Shown here one piece after another: positions 15,238-23,736 of a stretch of DNA of 34,054 bases. The notes below the pieces were generated by a model. The model saw only the letters and a list, made by a program, of their open reading frames with translations. It did no database searches and had not been told where the DNA came from. The position numbers and the translations under genes were made by a program. Position 1 is the first letter of the stretch, and each line of letters starts with the position of its first letter. The stretch spans positions 1 to 34,054 of the forward strand of contig WRPE01000034.1 in assembly GCA_009773315.1 (NCBI GenBank). The letters are read 5' to 3'. This DNA is from Syntrophaceae bacterium (lineage in GTDB: Bacteria; Desulfobacterota; Syntrophia; Syntrophales; Smithellaceae).

Positions 15238-15771
15238 ATGAACATTTCGGTAACTTTCAGAACAAGCGAAGGTGAAAGCTGGCAAAAAACCTATGTTGAG
15301 GAAAGAATCGTCAAACTGAAGAAATATCTCGATGTGCCTGCCGAAGCCCATATTATTCTTTCAACGGAAAAGTTTCGTAATGTTGTAGAAATCAATCTAA
15401 GCGCCAATGGCTGGAATGTAAACGCTAAAGAAGAAGCCAAGGATATGCATCTGGCCGTGGACAGCTGCATTGATAAAATTGAAAGACAACTTAAAAAGCA
15501 AAGAGAAAAGACCAGAGAGCATAAGGCCCAAAGCATCCGCCATGCGGACGAGAAGACGACGGAAGGTCTTGAAGAGGACGAATATGCGATAGCAAAAGTG
15601 GTGGAGACCCGCAAGATCGTCTTAAAACCCATGTCGCTGGAAGAAGCGGTTCTGGAGCTGGAAGGCGGTAAAGCCCGTTTTCTGATATATCGGGACACCG
15701 CTTCCGAAAAAGTTAGTCTGGTCTATCGACTTGATGATGGTAACTTTGCTCATATCGAAACGAACAGCTAA
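15238..15771 (+). CDS. hpf: Ribosome hibernation promoting factor, long form
   Basis: A 177-aa protein with an N-terminal ribosome-binding domain (about residues 1-95, starting MNISVTFRTSEGES; beta-alpha-beta layout with HIILSTEKFRNVVEINLSANG), a charged linker (about 90-115) and a C-terminal dimerisation domain (about 117-172, with VLKPMSLEEAVLELE, ARFLIYRDTASEKVSLVYRLDDGNFAHIE). The second domain marks the long form, which dimerises 70S ribosomes into inactive 100S particles. Short-form HPF plus RMF, as in enterobacteria, is not seen here. It has its own promoter and a strong ribosome-binding site. Confidence 0.93.
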   Translation: MNISVTFRTSEGESWQKTYVEERIVKLKKYLDVPAEAHIILSTEKFRNVVEINLSANGWNVNAKEEAKDMHLAVDSCIDKIERQLKKQREKTREHKAQSIRHADEKTTEGLEEDEYAIAKVVETRKIVLKPMSLEEAVLELEGGKARFLIYRDTASEKVSLVYRLDDGNFAHIETNS

Positions 15772-15772
15772 C

Positions 15773-15814
15773 CCATGTAATAAATGTATCTCAGGTACAT
15801 GGCATTAAAATGCC
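15773..15814 (+). promoter_or_regulatory. Tandem inverted repeats between hpf and ptsN
   Basis: CCATGTA (15773-15779) pairs with TACATGG (15796-15802), and the overlapping GGCATT (15801-15806), AA, AATGCC (15809-15814) is a second perfect 6-bp stem. They share two G bases, so both cannot be complete at once. They lie right after the hpf stop and about 70 bp before ptsN. No T-tract follows, so an RNA control or stability element is more likely than a classic terminator. Confidence 0.4.
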
Positions 15815-15883
15815 GGTTACCCATCAGGATGATGCGGTGTATGAGATAAACGGAAGCGTATATTTCAAGATCAGGTGTAACAC

Positions 15884-16351
15884 ATGCGACTGGATCAAAT
15901 TTTTAAAATCGAATTTCTTAATGAAAATCTCACGTCCAACACCAAAATAGACGTGCTGGCGGAGTTGATTAGTGTTCTGATTAATAGTGGTCTGAAGATT
16001 GACAGAGCCAAAGCCATCGATGTGTTGCAACAAAGAGAAAAATTGGGGTCAACAGGCATTGGTGACGGCGTTGCCATCCCTCACGGCAAGGTTTCGGATC
16101 TGCATGAACTTATTGTCGCTTTTGGGCGTAGCAAGAAGGGGATTGCATTTGATGCAATTGACGGGAAACCGGTGCATCTTTTTTTTCTGCTGTTGGCTCC
16201 GGAGAATTCAACCGGCCAGCATTTAAAAGCATTGGCTAAGATTTCCAAAATGTTAAAAACGCCCAACTTCCGTAAGAAACTTATCGACGCAAGAACAACA
16301 AGTGATTTATATAAAGCGATCATTGAGCAAGATGAGTCTTGTCCTGTGTAA
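15884..16351 (+). CDS. ptsN: Nitrogen-PTS regulatory protein EIIA(Ntr)
   Basis: A 155-aa EIIA domain of the fructose/mannitol family. The phosphorylatable histidine is His67 in DGVAIPHGKV, equivalent to His73 of E. coli PtsN, and GSTGIGDGVAIPHGK is the family signature. FRKKLIDARTTSDLYKAI closes the domain. PtsN relays phosphorylation state to nitrogen, potassium or envelope targets rather than carrying sugar. The rpoN-hpf-ptsN-hprK-rapZ order is a classic regulatory set. No HPr or enzyme I gene is in the window, so its phosphodonor is encoded elsewhere. Confidence 0.95.
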   Translation: MRLDQIFKIEFLNENLTSNTKIDVLAELISVLINSGLKIDRAKAIDVLQQREKLGSTGIGDGVAIPHGKVSDLHELIVAFGRSKKGIAFDAIDGKPVHLFFLLLAPENSTGQHLKALAKISKMLKTPNFRKKLIDARTTSDLYKAIIEQDESCPV

Positions 16352-16370
16352 GAAAAGTTCGCAAAATAAG

Positions 16371-17216
16371 ATGGTCACTCTGGAAACTATTTTTCGGGAT
16401 CGTCTGCCTTCATTGGGCATCCGGGAAATATTGACGCCGCAGGGCTTGAAGAAGCCATTGTCCAGGCCTTACATTAAAAACTGCCGGAGGATCTTGACCG
16501 CTCAGCATCAAGAAGGCGCGATTATTATTCTTTCATCCGGGGCGCAAGAAAAGCTCATGGCGCTTGCCGATCCGTTACGTCAGAAAATTTTAGCCAATCT
16601 TACCTTCAAAACGCCTTTGCTGATTTTCGCTCAATGCATTGCATGGCGGACTCCCCTGAAAAAATTACTCAAACGGCATCACCTGCCGGCTGCGATTTCC
16701 TCCCTTCATGAAAATCTTCTGGAGAGCCGGATCAAGGCGATCATTCAAGAAAAAATCAAAAATTGTGTCACCGTTCATGGTGTCGTCCTGGAGATTCAGG
16801 GCCGGGGAATTCTGATTACCGGCGCCAGCGGAATAGGCAAGACGACCGCAGCGCTTCAGGTCATGTCCAAAGGTTATGTTTGGATAGCCGATGATCGGGC
16901 CGTGATTAAAAAAAATAAAAGCGGCCAGCTTATTGTTTCCGGCCATAGGGAAATTAAAAATTATGTTCATACCGAGCAGATTGGGATCGTGTCGGTTGAC
17001 CGTATTTTGAATGCGGCACAGATCAAAGCCAAGACGACGCTTACCGCAGTCATTGATGCGATCAGAACCGAGGTGGACGATGTTTTCTCTCAGTTCATCG
17101 AAAAGGATATTCTGGAAACCAGACTGCTGTGCCTGCAAATCGGGATTCCCCGCGCTGGCTATTTGGACAAATATTTGTTAAGACAAGCCGTAAAAAAATT
17201 GAAAGAGGTTGGATAA
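16371..17216 (+). CDS. hprK: Divergent HPr kinase/phosphorylase
   Basis: From the ATG at 16371 the protein has 281 aa. In-frame upstream ATGs at 16332 and 16302 lie inside ptsN and none has a clear ribosome-binding site; 16371 was chosen because VTLETIFRDR fits the family start. The C-terminal half has the HPrK layout: HGVVLEIQGRGILITGASGIGKTT (catalytic-type His, Walker A) and IADDRAVI (metal/catalytic Asp). It differs from typical HprK: GASG replaces G[DE]SG, the EIRGLGI signature is reduced to VHTEQIGIVSV, and the C-terminal R-P-G-R-N-type loop is not recognisable. It would phosphorylate, and perhaps dephosphorylate, Ser46 of HPr. Retention of the kinase core with loss of the signature motif suggests altered activity (inference). 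Confidence 0.8.
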   Translation: MVTLETIFRDRLPSLGIREILTPQGLKKPLSRPYIKNCRRILTAQHQEGAIIILSSGAQEKLMALADPLRQKILANLTFKTPLLIFAQCIAWRTPLKKLLKRHHLPAAISSLHENLLESRIKAIIQEKIKNCVTVHGVVLEIQGRGILITGASGIGKTTAALQVMSKGYVWIADDRAVIKKNKSGQLIVSGHREIKNYVHTEQIGIVSVDRILNAAQIKAKTTLTAVIDAIRTEVDDVFSQFIEKDILETRLLCLQIGIPRAGYLDKYLLRQAVKKLKEVG

Positions 17217-18083
17217 TTGAAAAATATCCATATTGTTATCATCACGGGATTATCCGGTTCCGGCAAAAGCACCGCGCTTCGGGCCATGGAAGACATCGGT
17301 TTCTTTTGTGTGGATAATCTTCCCGTCGTTTTGCTGCCGAAATTCATTTTCATTACCCTCCAGTCCTCCCCAGAGATCAGACAGGTGGCGATGGTCATGG
17401 ATTTACGGGAAAGAAGATTTATCGAAAAATACCGGCGTATCTTTGAACAGCTGAAGGGAAAGGGATACAGAATTGAAATTCTGTTTCTGGAAGCCAGTGG
17501 AGGTTCGCTGTTGCGCCGTTTTAATGAAACAAGGCGCAGTCATCCACTATCCGCGCAAGGTTCGATTCAGGATGGCATCGATCTGGAAATAGAGAAGTTG
17601 TCTCCTTTAAGACAATTGGCGGATAAAATAATTGATACGACGGAGACCAATATTCATCAACTCAAGGATATTGTGCAGAGGCATTTTCTTCCAGTTTCCG
17701 AACAGAAAAAAATGATCATTAACATAACTTCTTTTGGTTACCGGTACGGGTTGCCGGCGGACGCGGATCTGGTGATGGATGTACGATTTTTACCCAATCC
17801 CTATTATGTGGAATCGTTGAAAAAATTTGACGGTCATCAGTGCGCCGTGGAAGCGTATGTTTTGGATAACGCGGAAGGCCAGGAATTTTTGAGGAAATCA
17901 ATCGACATGATGGATTTTCTCATTCCTCTTTATGAAAAAGAAGGAAAAGTCCGCCTTAACATTGCTTTGGGATGCACCGGCGGTCATCATCGATCCGTTG
18001 TGATGGCCAACCAGTTCAGTTCACATTTCCAGGCGATGAAATATATTGTTCATACCTCTCACCGGGATATCAATAAAAGCTGA
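17217..18083 (+). CDS. rapZ: RNase adapter protein RapZ
   Basis: A 288-aa RapZ/YvcJ-family nucleotide-binding protein. It starts with TTG immediately after the hprK TAA, with GAAAGAGG upstream as a ribosome-binding site, so the two are tightly coupled. Walker A is GLSGSGKS (residues 11-18). The family segments [57 protein letters not shown] and [10 protein letters not shown] are all present. In E. coli RapZ senses glucosamine 6-phosphate and guides RNase E to the sRNA GlmZ; outside enterobacteria the RNA partner is unknown, but nucleotide binding is conserved. It ends the plus-strand regulatory run and faces the M23 gene tail to tail. Confidence 0.95.
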   Translation: MKNIHIVIITGLSGSGKSTALRAMEDIGFFCVDNLPVVLLPKFIFITLQSSPEIRQVAMVMDLRERRFIEKYRRIFEQLKGKGYRIEILFLEASGGSLLRRFNETRRSHPLSAQGSIQDGIDLEIEKLSPLRQLADKIIDTTETNIHQLKDIVQRHFLPVSEQKKMIINITSFGYRYGLPADADLVMDVRFLPNPYYVESLKKFDGHQCAVEAYVLDNAEGQEFLRKSIDMMDFLIPLYEKEGKVRLNIALGCTGGHHRSVVMANQFSSHFQAMKYIVHTSHRDINKS

Positions 18084-18090
18084 CTTTAAG

Positions 18091-18165
18091 TGAAGCGTGA
18101 AGCGTGTAAACTATCTTGTTCGCTTCAGGAGATACCACCTAAAGGTGGCAAGACGCTTCAGGAGA
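18091..18165. repeat. Nested inverted repeats between convergent rapZ and M23 genes
   Basis: TGAAGCG is repeated in tandem at 18091-18097 and 18098-18104, and its complement CGCTTCA appears at 18121-18127 and 18154-18160. Between the latter two is a perfect hairpin CCACCT-AA-AGGTGG (18135-18148). The two CGCTTCA copies are part of a 13-bp direct repeat CGCTTCAGGAGAT. Folded, this makes an outer stem, an inner hairpin and a second hairpin, a three-way-junction shape. No T-tract follows on either strand. It may separate the convergent genes or be a dispersed repeat unit. Confidence 0.6.
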
Positions 18166-18170
18166 TGCTT

Positions 18171-19496
18171 TCAAATCGCCATCTTTTTTATCACGTTGTC
18201 TTCAATCCAGTGTGGATCCCACCATTCCTGAGGATTGACAAATTGTCCGCCGACAAGGATGCTGAAATGCAAATGGTCGCCGCCGGCAAGACCGGTTAAT
18301 CCGGAAAGACCGATTTTTTCCTCTTTTTTAACATTTTTACCAACGGTCGTGTTAATAGAGGAGAGATGCCCGTACAAACTGAACAATCCCAGACCATGAT
18401 CTATGATAACCGTATTGCCGTAAATGCCCAAAGGGCCTGCAAAGACGACGATTCCATTGTTGGCTGCTTCAATAGGCGCGTGAGCGGTCGAAGCAAGATC
18501 AACACCAAGGTGAATGGAATTACCAAATGGTTTACCTTCAACCAGAAAGGTCCGTTGATCTCCAAAGAGAGCCATCGGCGAGGCGTTACGCATTCTAAGA
18601 AATGTGCCTTCCCATAGTTTTTTATCGATGGATTTGCTGCAGATATTTTGAATGGTTTTTGTGTTGTCTTCGCGCAGGGTTGTATTCACATAAGCAAATA
18701 CATCAACGGGCGTCTTCCCCTGCAGCTGGGGGGTCGATGCTTGAAACTCCGGCATGATCTGCTGGAGAAATGTATCGCTTAAATTCACTTTATCAGCGCG
18801 GAATTTCTTCGGTTTGATGGTATATGGCATGGAAACTCTGGCTTCATTACCGGCCTCGTCGCGGGCGAAGATGGTGATTTTTGTTTTTATGTTGGTGGCA
18901 TCCGTCGGAAGGGCAAAGTAAGTGACCGACGTGGGCCTGTTATTAACCGAAATCGTGTATCCCGGAGAGAATCGATCGTCCACATAGACGCCGGTTGATA
19001 CGGTTGGCTTGGATGTTCTGTAGGTGATGAATCCGGTGCCGCCCTGGTTGATGTAATTGACCGGATTCAGTACGGCAATTTGCGGCGGCACGGTGTCAAT
19101 CCTGACTTGCACGGCCAGGACGCTTTCATTCTTAAAAAGAGAACAGTCGGCAGCGGTGATATGAATGATTGCCGGGCCGTTCTTCAGTTTGAGTTCTTCT
19201 GTATTCATAGTCAGTTGGATACTCTTCTGTCTGTTGGCTCTGGAAGGGAAAGTCTCCTGGGCTAAAATATGCGTTTTATTGTCCTGAACAATTTCCACCT
19301 TCAGACGGGACAAACCACTTTGAGCATCGGAAAAAGTAATGCCGATGTCTTTTCTCTTGCCGATGGCGATGATATCCTGACTCAATTTAATAACCGGTTT
19401 TTCCCGATCAAGATAATCGGCAAAATAAAGCCAGCCCACTACGCCGACTAATAAAATAATTGCGGCAATCGCTGCATAAGCGCCTGTCTTTTTCAT
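18171..19496 (-). CDS. Membrane-anchored M23 (LytM-type) peptidase
   Basis: A 441-aa protein with an N-terminal membrane segment (about residues 7-26), a long central region of beta-sandwich character (KPVIKLS..., VRIDTVPPQIAVLNP, ITIFARDEAGNEARVSMPY), and a C-terminal M23 domain. The zinc ligands are His329 and Asp333 (HLGVDLAS) and His410 (DHLHF); His377 in LYGHLS and His408 complete the site, so it should be an active endopeptidase rather than a degenerate EnvC/NlpD-type activator. Likely work is cutting peptidoglycan cross-links in the periplasm. GAGGAG precedes the ATG by about 8 bp. It is divergent from coaBC across 171 bp and convergent with rapZ. Confidence 0.9.
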   Translation of the reverse strand: MKKTGAYAAIAAIILLVGVVGWLYFADYLDREKPVIKLSQDIIAIGKRKDIGITFSDAQSGLSRLKVEIVQDNKTHILAQETFPSRANRQKSIQLTMNTEELKLKNGPAIIHITAADCSLFKNESVLAVQVRIDTVPPQIAVLNPVNYINQGGTGFITYRTSKPTVSTGVYVDDRFSPGYTISVNNRPTSVTYFALPTDATNIKTKITIFARDEAGNEARVSMPYTIKPKKFRADKVNLSDTFLQQIMPEFQASTPQLQGKTPVDVFAYVNTTLREDNTKTIQNICSKSIDKKLWEGTFLRMRNASPMALFGDQRTFLVEGKPFGNSIHLGVDLASTAHAPIEAANNGIVVFAGPLGIYGNTVIIDHGLGLFSLYGHLSSINTTVGKNVKKEEKIGLSGLTGLAGGDHLHFSILVGGQFVNPQEWWDPHWIEDNVIKKMAI

Positions 19497-19523
19497 TACG
19501 AAGCTCCTCGATTTATGACGTGA

Positions 19524-19529
19524 ATTATA
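19524..19529 (-). promoter_or_regulatory. -10 element of the M23 peptidase gene
   Basis: A consensus TATAAT on the minus strand lies about 28 bp before the M23 start. No acceptable -35 is found 16-18 bp upstream, so it may need an activator or be fortuitous. Confidence 0.35.
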
Positions 19530-19610
19530 CCGCGGCTTTCATAATGATTTTTGCTGTTGTTTGCAAGAGAAATATCCTTTGGTTTGTATGGAGCCAAACG
19601 ACTTTATGCC

Positions 19611-19639
19611 TTGATCTTGCCGTAAAACGCTGTTATATT
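19611..19639 (+). promoter_or_regulatory. Sigma-70 promoter of coaBC
   Basis: TTGATC (19611-19616), 17 bp, TATATT (19634-19639), about 28 bp before the coaBC ATG. It could also drive the downstream UDG, nfeD and slipin genes, which follow closely. Confidence 0.5.
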
Positions 19640-19667
19640 CCAAAAAAAATAACAAAGTGATAACGCC

Positions 19668-20879
19668 ATGCTGGAAAATAAAAAAATTGTTCTGGGGATT
19701 ACCGGTGGTATTGCCGCTTATAAAGCGGCGGAGTTGACCCGTGCTCTGATTAAGGCCGGCGCAGAGGTGAGGGTGGTCATGACAAAGAGCGCCATGCAGT
19801 TCATTACGCCGTTAACCCTGCAAACCCTTTCACAAGGACAGGTTTATACGGAAATGTTTGCCTCGGCGGATCAATACGATATGGCGCATATCAGCCTGGC
19901 GGATTTTGCCGATGTCTTTGTCGTTGCGCCGGCGACAGGAAACGTAATCGGAAAAATTGCATCCGGCATTGCCGATGATCTGCTGACCACAGCCATTATG
20001 GCGCAGAACAAGCCGACATTAATATGTCCCGCTATGAATGACAAGATGCTGGCCAATCCGGTTGTGCAGGACAACATACGGAAGCTCAGGCAATTCGGTT
20101 ATACCGTGATGGAGAGCGACGTGGGAGAACTGGCCTGTAAAACATCGGGGTCAGGCCGTCTGCCCGAAATTCCGGAGATTGTGGAAGCGGTTGCATCAAT
20201 TTTGACGCCCAAGGATTTTGCCGGCGAAAGAGTGCTGATCACAGCCGGTCCTACGGAAGAACCTCTCGATCCGGTGCGTTTCATCAGCAATCTTTCATCG
20301 GGAAAAATGGGTTACGCGCTGGCTCTTGCCGCTCATCAGCGTGGCGCGCAAGTGACGTTGATCAGCGGACCGACTAAATTATTTCCACCGCCGGTCAAAG
20401 AAATAATTTTTGTGCGCACCGCCCTGGAGATGTATCACGCCGTGATGGATCATTATTCAAAGGCAACGGTGATTATCAAAGCCGCGGCAGTTGCCGACTA
20501 CCGGCCCGTATCGTTGGCCTCGGAAAAAATCAAAAAAGATAAAGGACTGACCGGCATTGAACTGACCCGCAATCCGGATATCATCGCCGAGATCGGCGCC
20601 AAAAAGAAAAAAGGTATTCTGGTGGGGTTTGCCATGGAGACGCAGGATCTGCTTGCCAATGCCCGGCAGAAACTTCTCAAGAAAAATATGGACATGATTG
20701 TCGCCAACAGTTTGCGGGAAGCGGGCGCCGGTTTTCAGACGGATACCAATATCATTACGATCATCGATAGAAACGGGAAAACGGTTGCCCTGGACAAAAT
20801 GACCAAAAGAAATGCCGCGCATCGGATTCTCGATCACATCAGGTCATTAAGCAAAAAGAAAGGTCCCAGCAAAAAATAA
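19668..20879 (+). CDS. coaBC: Bifunctional phosphopantothenoylcysteine decarboxylase / phosphopantothenate-cysteine ligase
   Basis: A 403-aa two-domain coenzyme A enzyme. The N-terminal flavin-dependent CoaC part (to about residue 185) shows GITGGIAAYKAAEL, the active histidine in DMAHISLA, CPAMNDKM with the key Asn, and the catalytic Cys in GELACKTSGSGRLPE. The CoaB part begins at GERVLITAGPTEEPLDPVRFISNLSSGKMG and carries AAVADYRPV and KIKKDKG for cytidyl-type activation and binding. Both active sites look complete. It makes 4'-phosphopantetheine from 4'-phosphopantothenate. Its stop overlaps the next start as TAATG, indicating coupling. Confidence 0.96.
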   Translation: MLENKKIVLGITGGIAAYKAAELTRALIKAGAEVRVVMTKSAMQFITPLTLQTLSQGQVYTEMFASADQYDMAHISLADFADVFVVAPATGNVIGKIASGIADDLLTTAIMAQNKPTLICPAMNDKMLANPVVQDNIRKLRQFGYTVMESDVGELACKTSGSGRLPEIPEIVEAVASILTPKDFAGERVLITAGPTEEPLDPVRFISNLSSGKMGYALALAAHQRGAQVTLISGPTKLFPPPVKEIIFVRTALEMYHAVMDHYSKATVIIKAAAVADYRPVSLASEKIKKDKGLTGIELTRNPDIIAEIGAKKKKGILVGFAMETQDLLANARQKLLKKNMDMIVANSLREAGAGFQTDTNIITIIDRNGKTVALDKMTKRNAAHRILDHIRSLSKKKGPSKK

Positions 20880-21598
20880 TGACGGAATCTTTATCGCCAT
20901 CATCATCGGATCAGATACGAAAAGAATTGCTGTCGTTAGTGAAATCCGTCAAAGGACAAGTTTTGAATTCTAAAAATTTGTATGTTGAATTGGATTGGAA
21001 AAAGCCCTTGCCGGCGCAGAAAAATAATAAGGCAGTAACAGACAATAGTATAGAACCGTTACATGATCTCGGCCGCGAAGTTCTTGGCTGTCAGCGATGT
21101 TCGTTAGCCAGGACCAGAAAAAACATCGTTTTCGGCGACGGCAACGTATCAGCAAAAATTGTCTTTGTGGGAGAAGCGCCGGGTGCGGATGAAGACGAGC
21201 AGGGTTTGCCCTTTGTGGGTCGTGCGGGGCAGCTCTTAACAAACATTATAAAGGCTATGGGACTTGCGCGAAAAGATGTTTATATCTGTAATATCCTCAA
21301 ATGCCGACCGCCCGGAAACCGCAACCCCCTGCCCGATGAAATTCGGTTGTGCGAGCCTTTTTTGAAACAGCAACTGCAACTGATCTCGCCACAAGTCATT
21401 TGCGCGCTGGGATCGTTTGCCGCGAAGACCCTTTTAAAAACCGAGACACCCATTACCGCATTACGCGGCCGTTTTCAAACCTATGAAGGGATCAAGCTAA
21501 TGCCAACGTATCATCCGGCCTATCTTTTACGGAATCCGTCGGCTAAAAAGCAGGTTTGGGAAGATGTCCAGTTGATCATGAAAGAAATAGAACTGTGA
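20879..21598 (+). CDS. Uracil-DNA glycosylase, family 4 (Fe-S)
   Basis: A 239-aa protein that removes uracil from DNA in base excision repair. The 4Fe-4S cysteines are Cys71 and Cys74 (GCQRCSLARTRKN), the Cys of LKCRPPGNRNP and that of RLCEPFLKQ. The active-site motif GEAPGADEDEQGLPFVGRAG and the C-terminal TYHPAYLLRNP are family 4 hallmarks. The first about 60 residues (Ser-rich, then charged) are an extension also seen in bacteriophage SPO1-polymerase-related members. The coaBC-UDG pair occurs in many deltaproteobacteria. It starts in a 1-bp overlap with coaBC. Confidence 0.93.
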   Translation: MTESLSPSSSDQIRKELLSLVKSVKGQVLNSKNLYVELDWKKPLPAQKNNKAVTDNSIEPLHDLGREVLGCQRCSLARTRKNIVFGDGNVSAKIVFVGEAPGADEDEQGLPFVGRAGQLLTNIIKAMGLARKDVYICNILKCRPPGNRNPLPDEIRLCEPFLKQQLQLISPQVICALGSFAAKTLLKTETPITALRGRFQTYEGIKLMPTYHPAYLLRNPSAKKQVWEDVQLIMKEIEL

Positions 21599-21630
21599 GA
21601 AGGATCATAAAGTCAGGAAGAGGTGCAATC

Positions 21631-22944
21631 ATGTTAAAAAGATTATCCTTCGTATTACTGCTGATCCTCATCGTGACAGCCGGTGTCCTCCATGCGCAGG
21701 ATAAGAAACCTTTATTTCATGTGATCAATCTGGAAGGCGTCATTACCTCACCCTCGGCAAAATATGTTGCTGAAAGCCTGGAAGAAGCGCAAAAAGCAGG
21801 TACGGACGGCATGATCATTTTACTCGACACGCCCGGGGGCTTGGACACCGCCATGCGGGATATTGCCAAAAGCATTCTCAACGCGCCACTGCCGGTCATC
21901 GTTTATGTCTATCCGTCAGGCGCGCGAGCCGCTTCGGCGGGAGTGATTATTGCGCAGGCAGCGCATGTTGCCGCCATGGCGCCCGGAACCAACATTGGCG
22001 CCGCCCATCCTGTGGCGATCGGCATCGGGGGCAGCGGCGAAATGGGCAAAACCATGTCCCAGAAAATAGAGAACGACGCAGCGGCTTATGCCCGAAGCAT
22101 AGCCAAAAGTCGAGGTCGCAGCGAGGAATGGGTGGAGAAAGCGGTACGCAAGAGTGAATCAATCACGGCGGATGAGGCTTTGAAATTGAAGGTCATTGAT
22201 GTTGTGGCCGTGGATATTGAAAAACTATTGGCGGCGATTGATCAGAAGGAAGTAACCGTTGCCGGTAGCAAAAGGAAACTATTCACTACCAATGCTGTTT
22301 TGGATACAAAAAAGATTGGCATTCGGCAAGGGATTCTGGCGGCGATTTCCAATCCCAATATCGCCTATATTCTTTTACTGATCGGCCTGGCGGGCCTGTA
22401 TTTCGAGTTTTCCACACCGGGCGCGATTTTACCCGGCGTTATCGGCGGGATATCCCTGCTTTTAGCGTTTTTCGGTCTTGCCACCCTGCCGGTGAATTAT
22501 ACGGGAGTATTGCTGATTCTATTCAGCATTATTTTATTCATTGCGGAGATAAAAATTATGAGTTACGGTATGTTGACAGTGGGCGGCGTGATATCCATGG
22601 CGCTGGGATCATTTTTCCTTTTTGACACGCCGGAACCGGCGTTGAGGGTTTCCTGGCAGGTCTTGATACCGGCTGTTGTTGTAGCTTCCGCTTTCTTTAT
22701 CGTGGTGATCAGGCTGGCGATCAAGGCGCAGACGAGGAAACATTATTCCGGAACAGAAACGATGATCGAAGCACAAGGTGAAGCCGTGACAGACATTGAC
22801 GTTAAAGGACAGGTTTTGTTTCAAGGCGAATACTGGGCAGCTGAGAGCAATTATCTAATACCAAAGGGAGCAAAAGTCCTGATCAAGAAAGTGGAAGGGC
22901 TTAAGCTGACTGTTGAAGAGATAAAAATAATTAGTCAAAAATAA
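21631..22944 (+). CDS. NfeD-family membrane protein with ClpP-like serine protease domain
   Basis: From the ATG at 21631, with GGAAGAGG upstream, the protein has 438 aa; a farther in-frame ATG at 21556 lies inside the UDG gene and would disrupt the signal peptide. Residues 1 to about 19 are a signal peptide (ending VLHAQ). A ClpP/crotonase-like domain follows, with DTPGGLDTAMRDI and the Ser of GARAASAGVIIAQAA, then TNIGAAHPV. After about residue 240 come four to five membrane helices, and a C-terminal OB-fold NfeD domain (GEAVTDIDVKGQVLFQGEYWAAES). Long NfeD proteins are thought to cleave or partner SPFH proteins, and a slipin gene follows after 20 bp. Confidence 0.92.
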   Translation: MLKRLSFVLLLILIVTAGVLHAQDKKPLFHVINLEGVITSPSAKYVAESLEEAQKAGTDGMIILLDTPGGLDTAMRDIAKSILNAPLPVIVYVYPSGARAASAGVIIAQAAHVAAMAPGTNIGAAHPVAIGIGGSGEMGKTMSQKIENDAAAYARSIAKSRGRSEEWVEKAVRKSESITADEALKLKVIDVVAVDIEKLLAAIDQKEVTVAGSKRKLFTTNAVLDTKKIGIRQGILAAISNPNIAYILLLIGLAGLYFEFSTPGAILPGVIGGISLLLAFFGLATLPVNYTGVLLILFSIILFIAEIKIMSYGMLTVGGVISMALGSFFLFDTPEPALRVSWQVLIPAVVVASAFFIVVIRLAIKAQTRKHYSGTETMIEAQGEAVTDIDVKGQVLFQGEYWAAESNYLIPKGAKVLIKKVEGLKLTVEEIKIISQK

Positions 22945-22964
22945 TACTTAAGGAGGAAGATTAA

Positions 22965-23729
22965 ATGATTGGTGAATTACCCGTTCCGTTGATTGTTGCA
23001 ATAGCGTTGGTGGTTATGTTTCTGGCGTCGGCAATTCGTGTTTTAAATGAGTATGAAAGGGCGGTTATTTTCCGTCTAGGCCGCATTCGGGACGTCAAAG
23101 GGCCGGGGTTGATTATTATTATTCCGGTGATCGATAAGATTGTCAAAGTAGATATGCGGACGATTACCCTGGATGTTCCTCCCCAGGACGTCATCACGAA
23201 AGATAACGTGTCGATCAAGGTCAGCGCCGTTGTGTATTTCCGTGTTACAAATGCGAACGCGGCGCTCGTTAATGTCGAAAATTACTTGTACGCCACTTCA
23301 CAGCTAGCCCAGACGACCTTGCGCAGTGTTTGCGGCCAGATGGAACTCGACGAGATTCTCTCCGAGCGCGAAAAGATCAATATGCACCTGCAGGCGATTT
23401 TGGATCGCAGCACGGAGCCCTGGGGAATCAAAATATCGTTGGTTGAAGTAAAGCATATCGATCTGCCCGAAGAGATGAAGCGCGCGATGGCGAAGCAAGC
23501 GGAAGCCGAAAGAGAAAGAAGGGCGAAGATCATCAATGCGGAAGGCGAATTCCAGGCCGCACAGAAACTGATAGATGCCGCCGCCTTGATGGAGACACAG
23601 CCTATGTCGCTTCAGCTGCGCTATTTGCAGACTTTAAACCAGATTGCAGCCGAAAATAATTCTACAATCTTATTTCCCATCCCGATCGATTTGGTTAAAC
23701 CTTTTTTAAAGCTGTCGGAAAAAGCATAA
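22965..23729 (+). CDS. Slipin (SPFH/stomatin-type membrane protein)
   Basis: A 254-aa stomatin-like protein: one N-terminal membrane segment (about residues 5-24), then the SPFH domain from [19 protein letters not shown], with [27 protein letters not shown] and [26 protein letters not shown], and a coiled-coil tail rich in Ala/Glu/Arg ([19 protein letters not shown]). It ends [15 protein letters not shown]. Slipins form membrane-associated oligomers paired with NfeD proteins. The ribosome-binding site AAGGAGGAAG is excellent. It belongs to the same operon as nfeD. Confidence 0.95.
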   Translation: MIGELPVPLIVAIALVVMFLASAIRVLNEYERAVIFRLGRIRDVKGPGLIIIIPVIDKIVKVDMRTITLDVPPQDVITKDNVSIKVSAVVYFRVTNANAALVNVENYLYATSQLAQTTLRSVCGQMELDEILSEREKINMHLQAILDRSTEPWGIKISLVEVKHIDLPEEMKRAMAKQAEAERERRAKIINAEGEFQAAQKLIDAAALMETQPMSLQLRYLQTLNQIAAENNSTILFPIPIDLVKPFLKLSEKA

Positions 23730-23736
23730 AAAATAT

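Noticed and set aside
18145-18162. Sigma-54 promoter-like TGGCAAGACGCTTCA
   Set aside because: The -24 half is fair but the -12 half lacks the essential GC, and no gene is suitably placed.
18121-18166. Direct repeats as a mini CRISPR array
   Set aside because: Only two 13-bp copies with a hairpin between them; no regular spacers and no cas genes.
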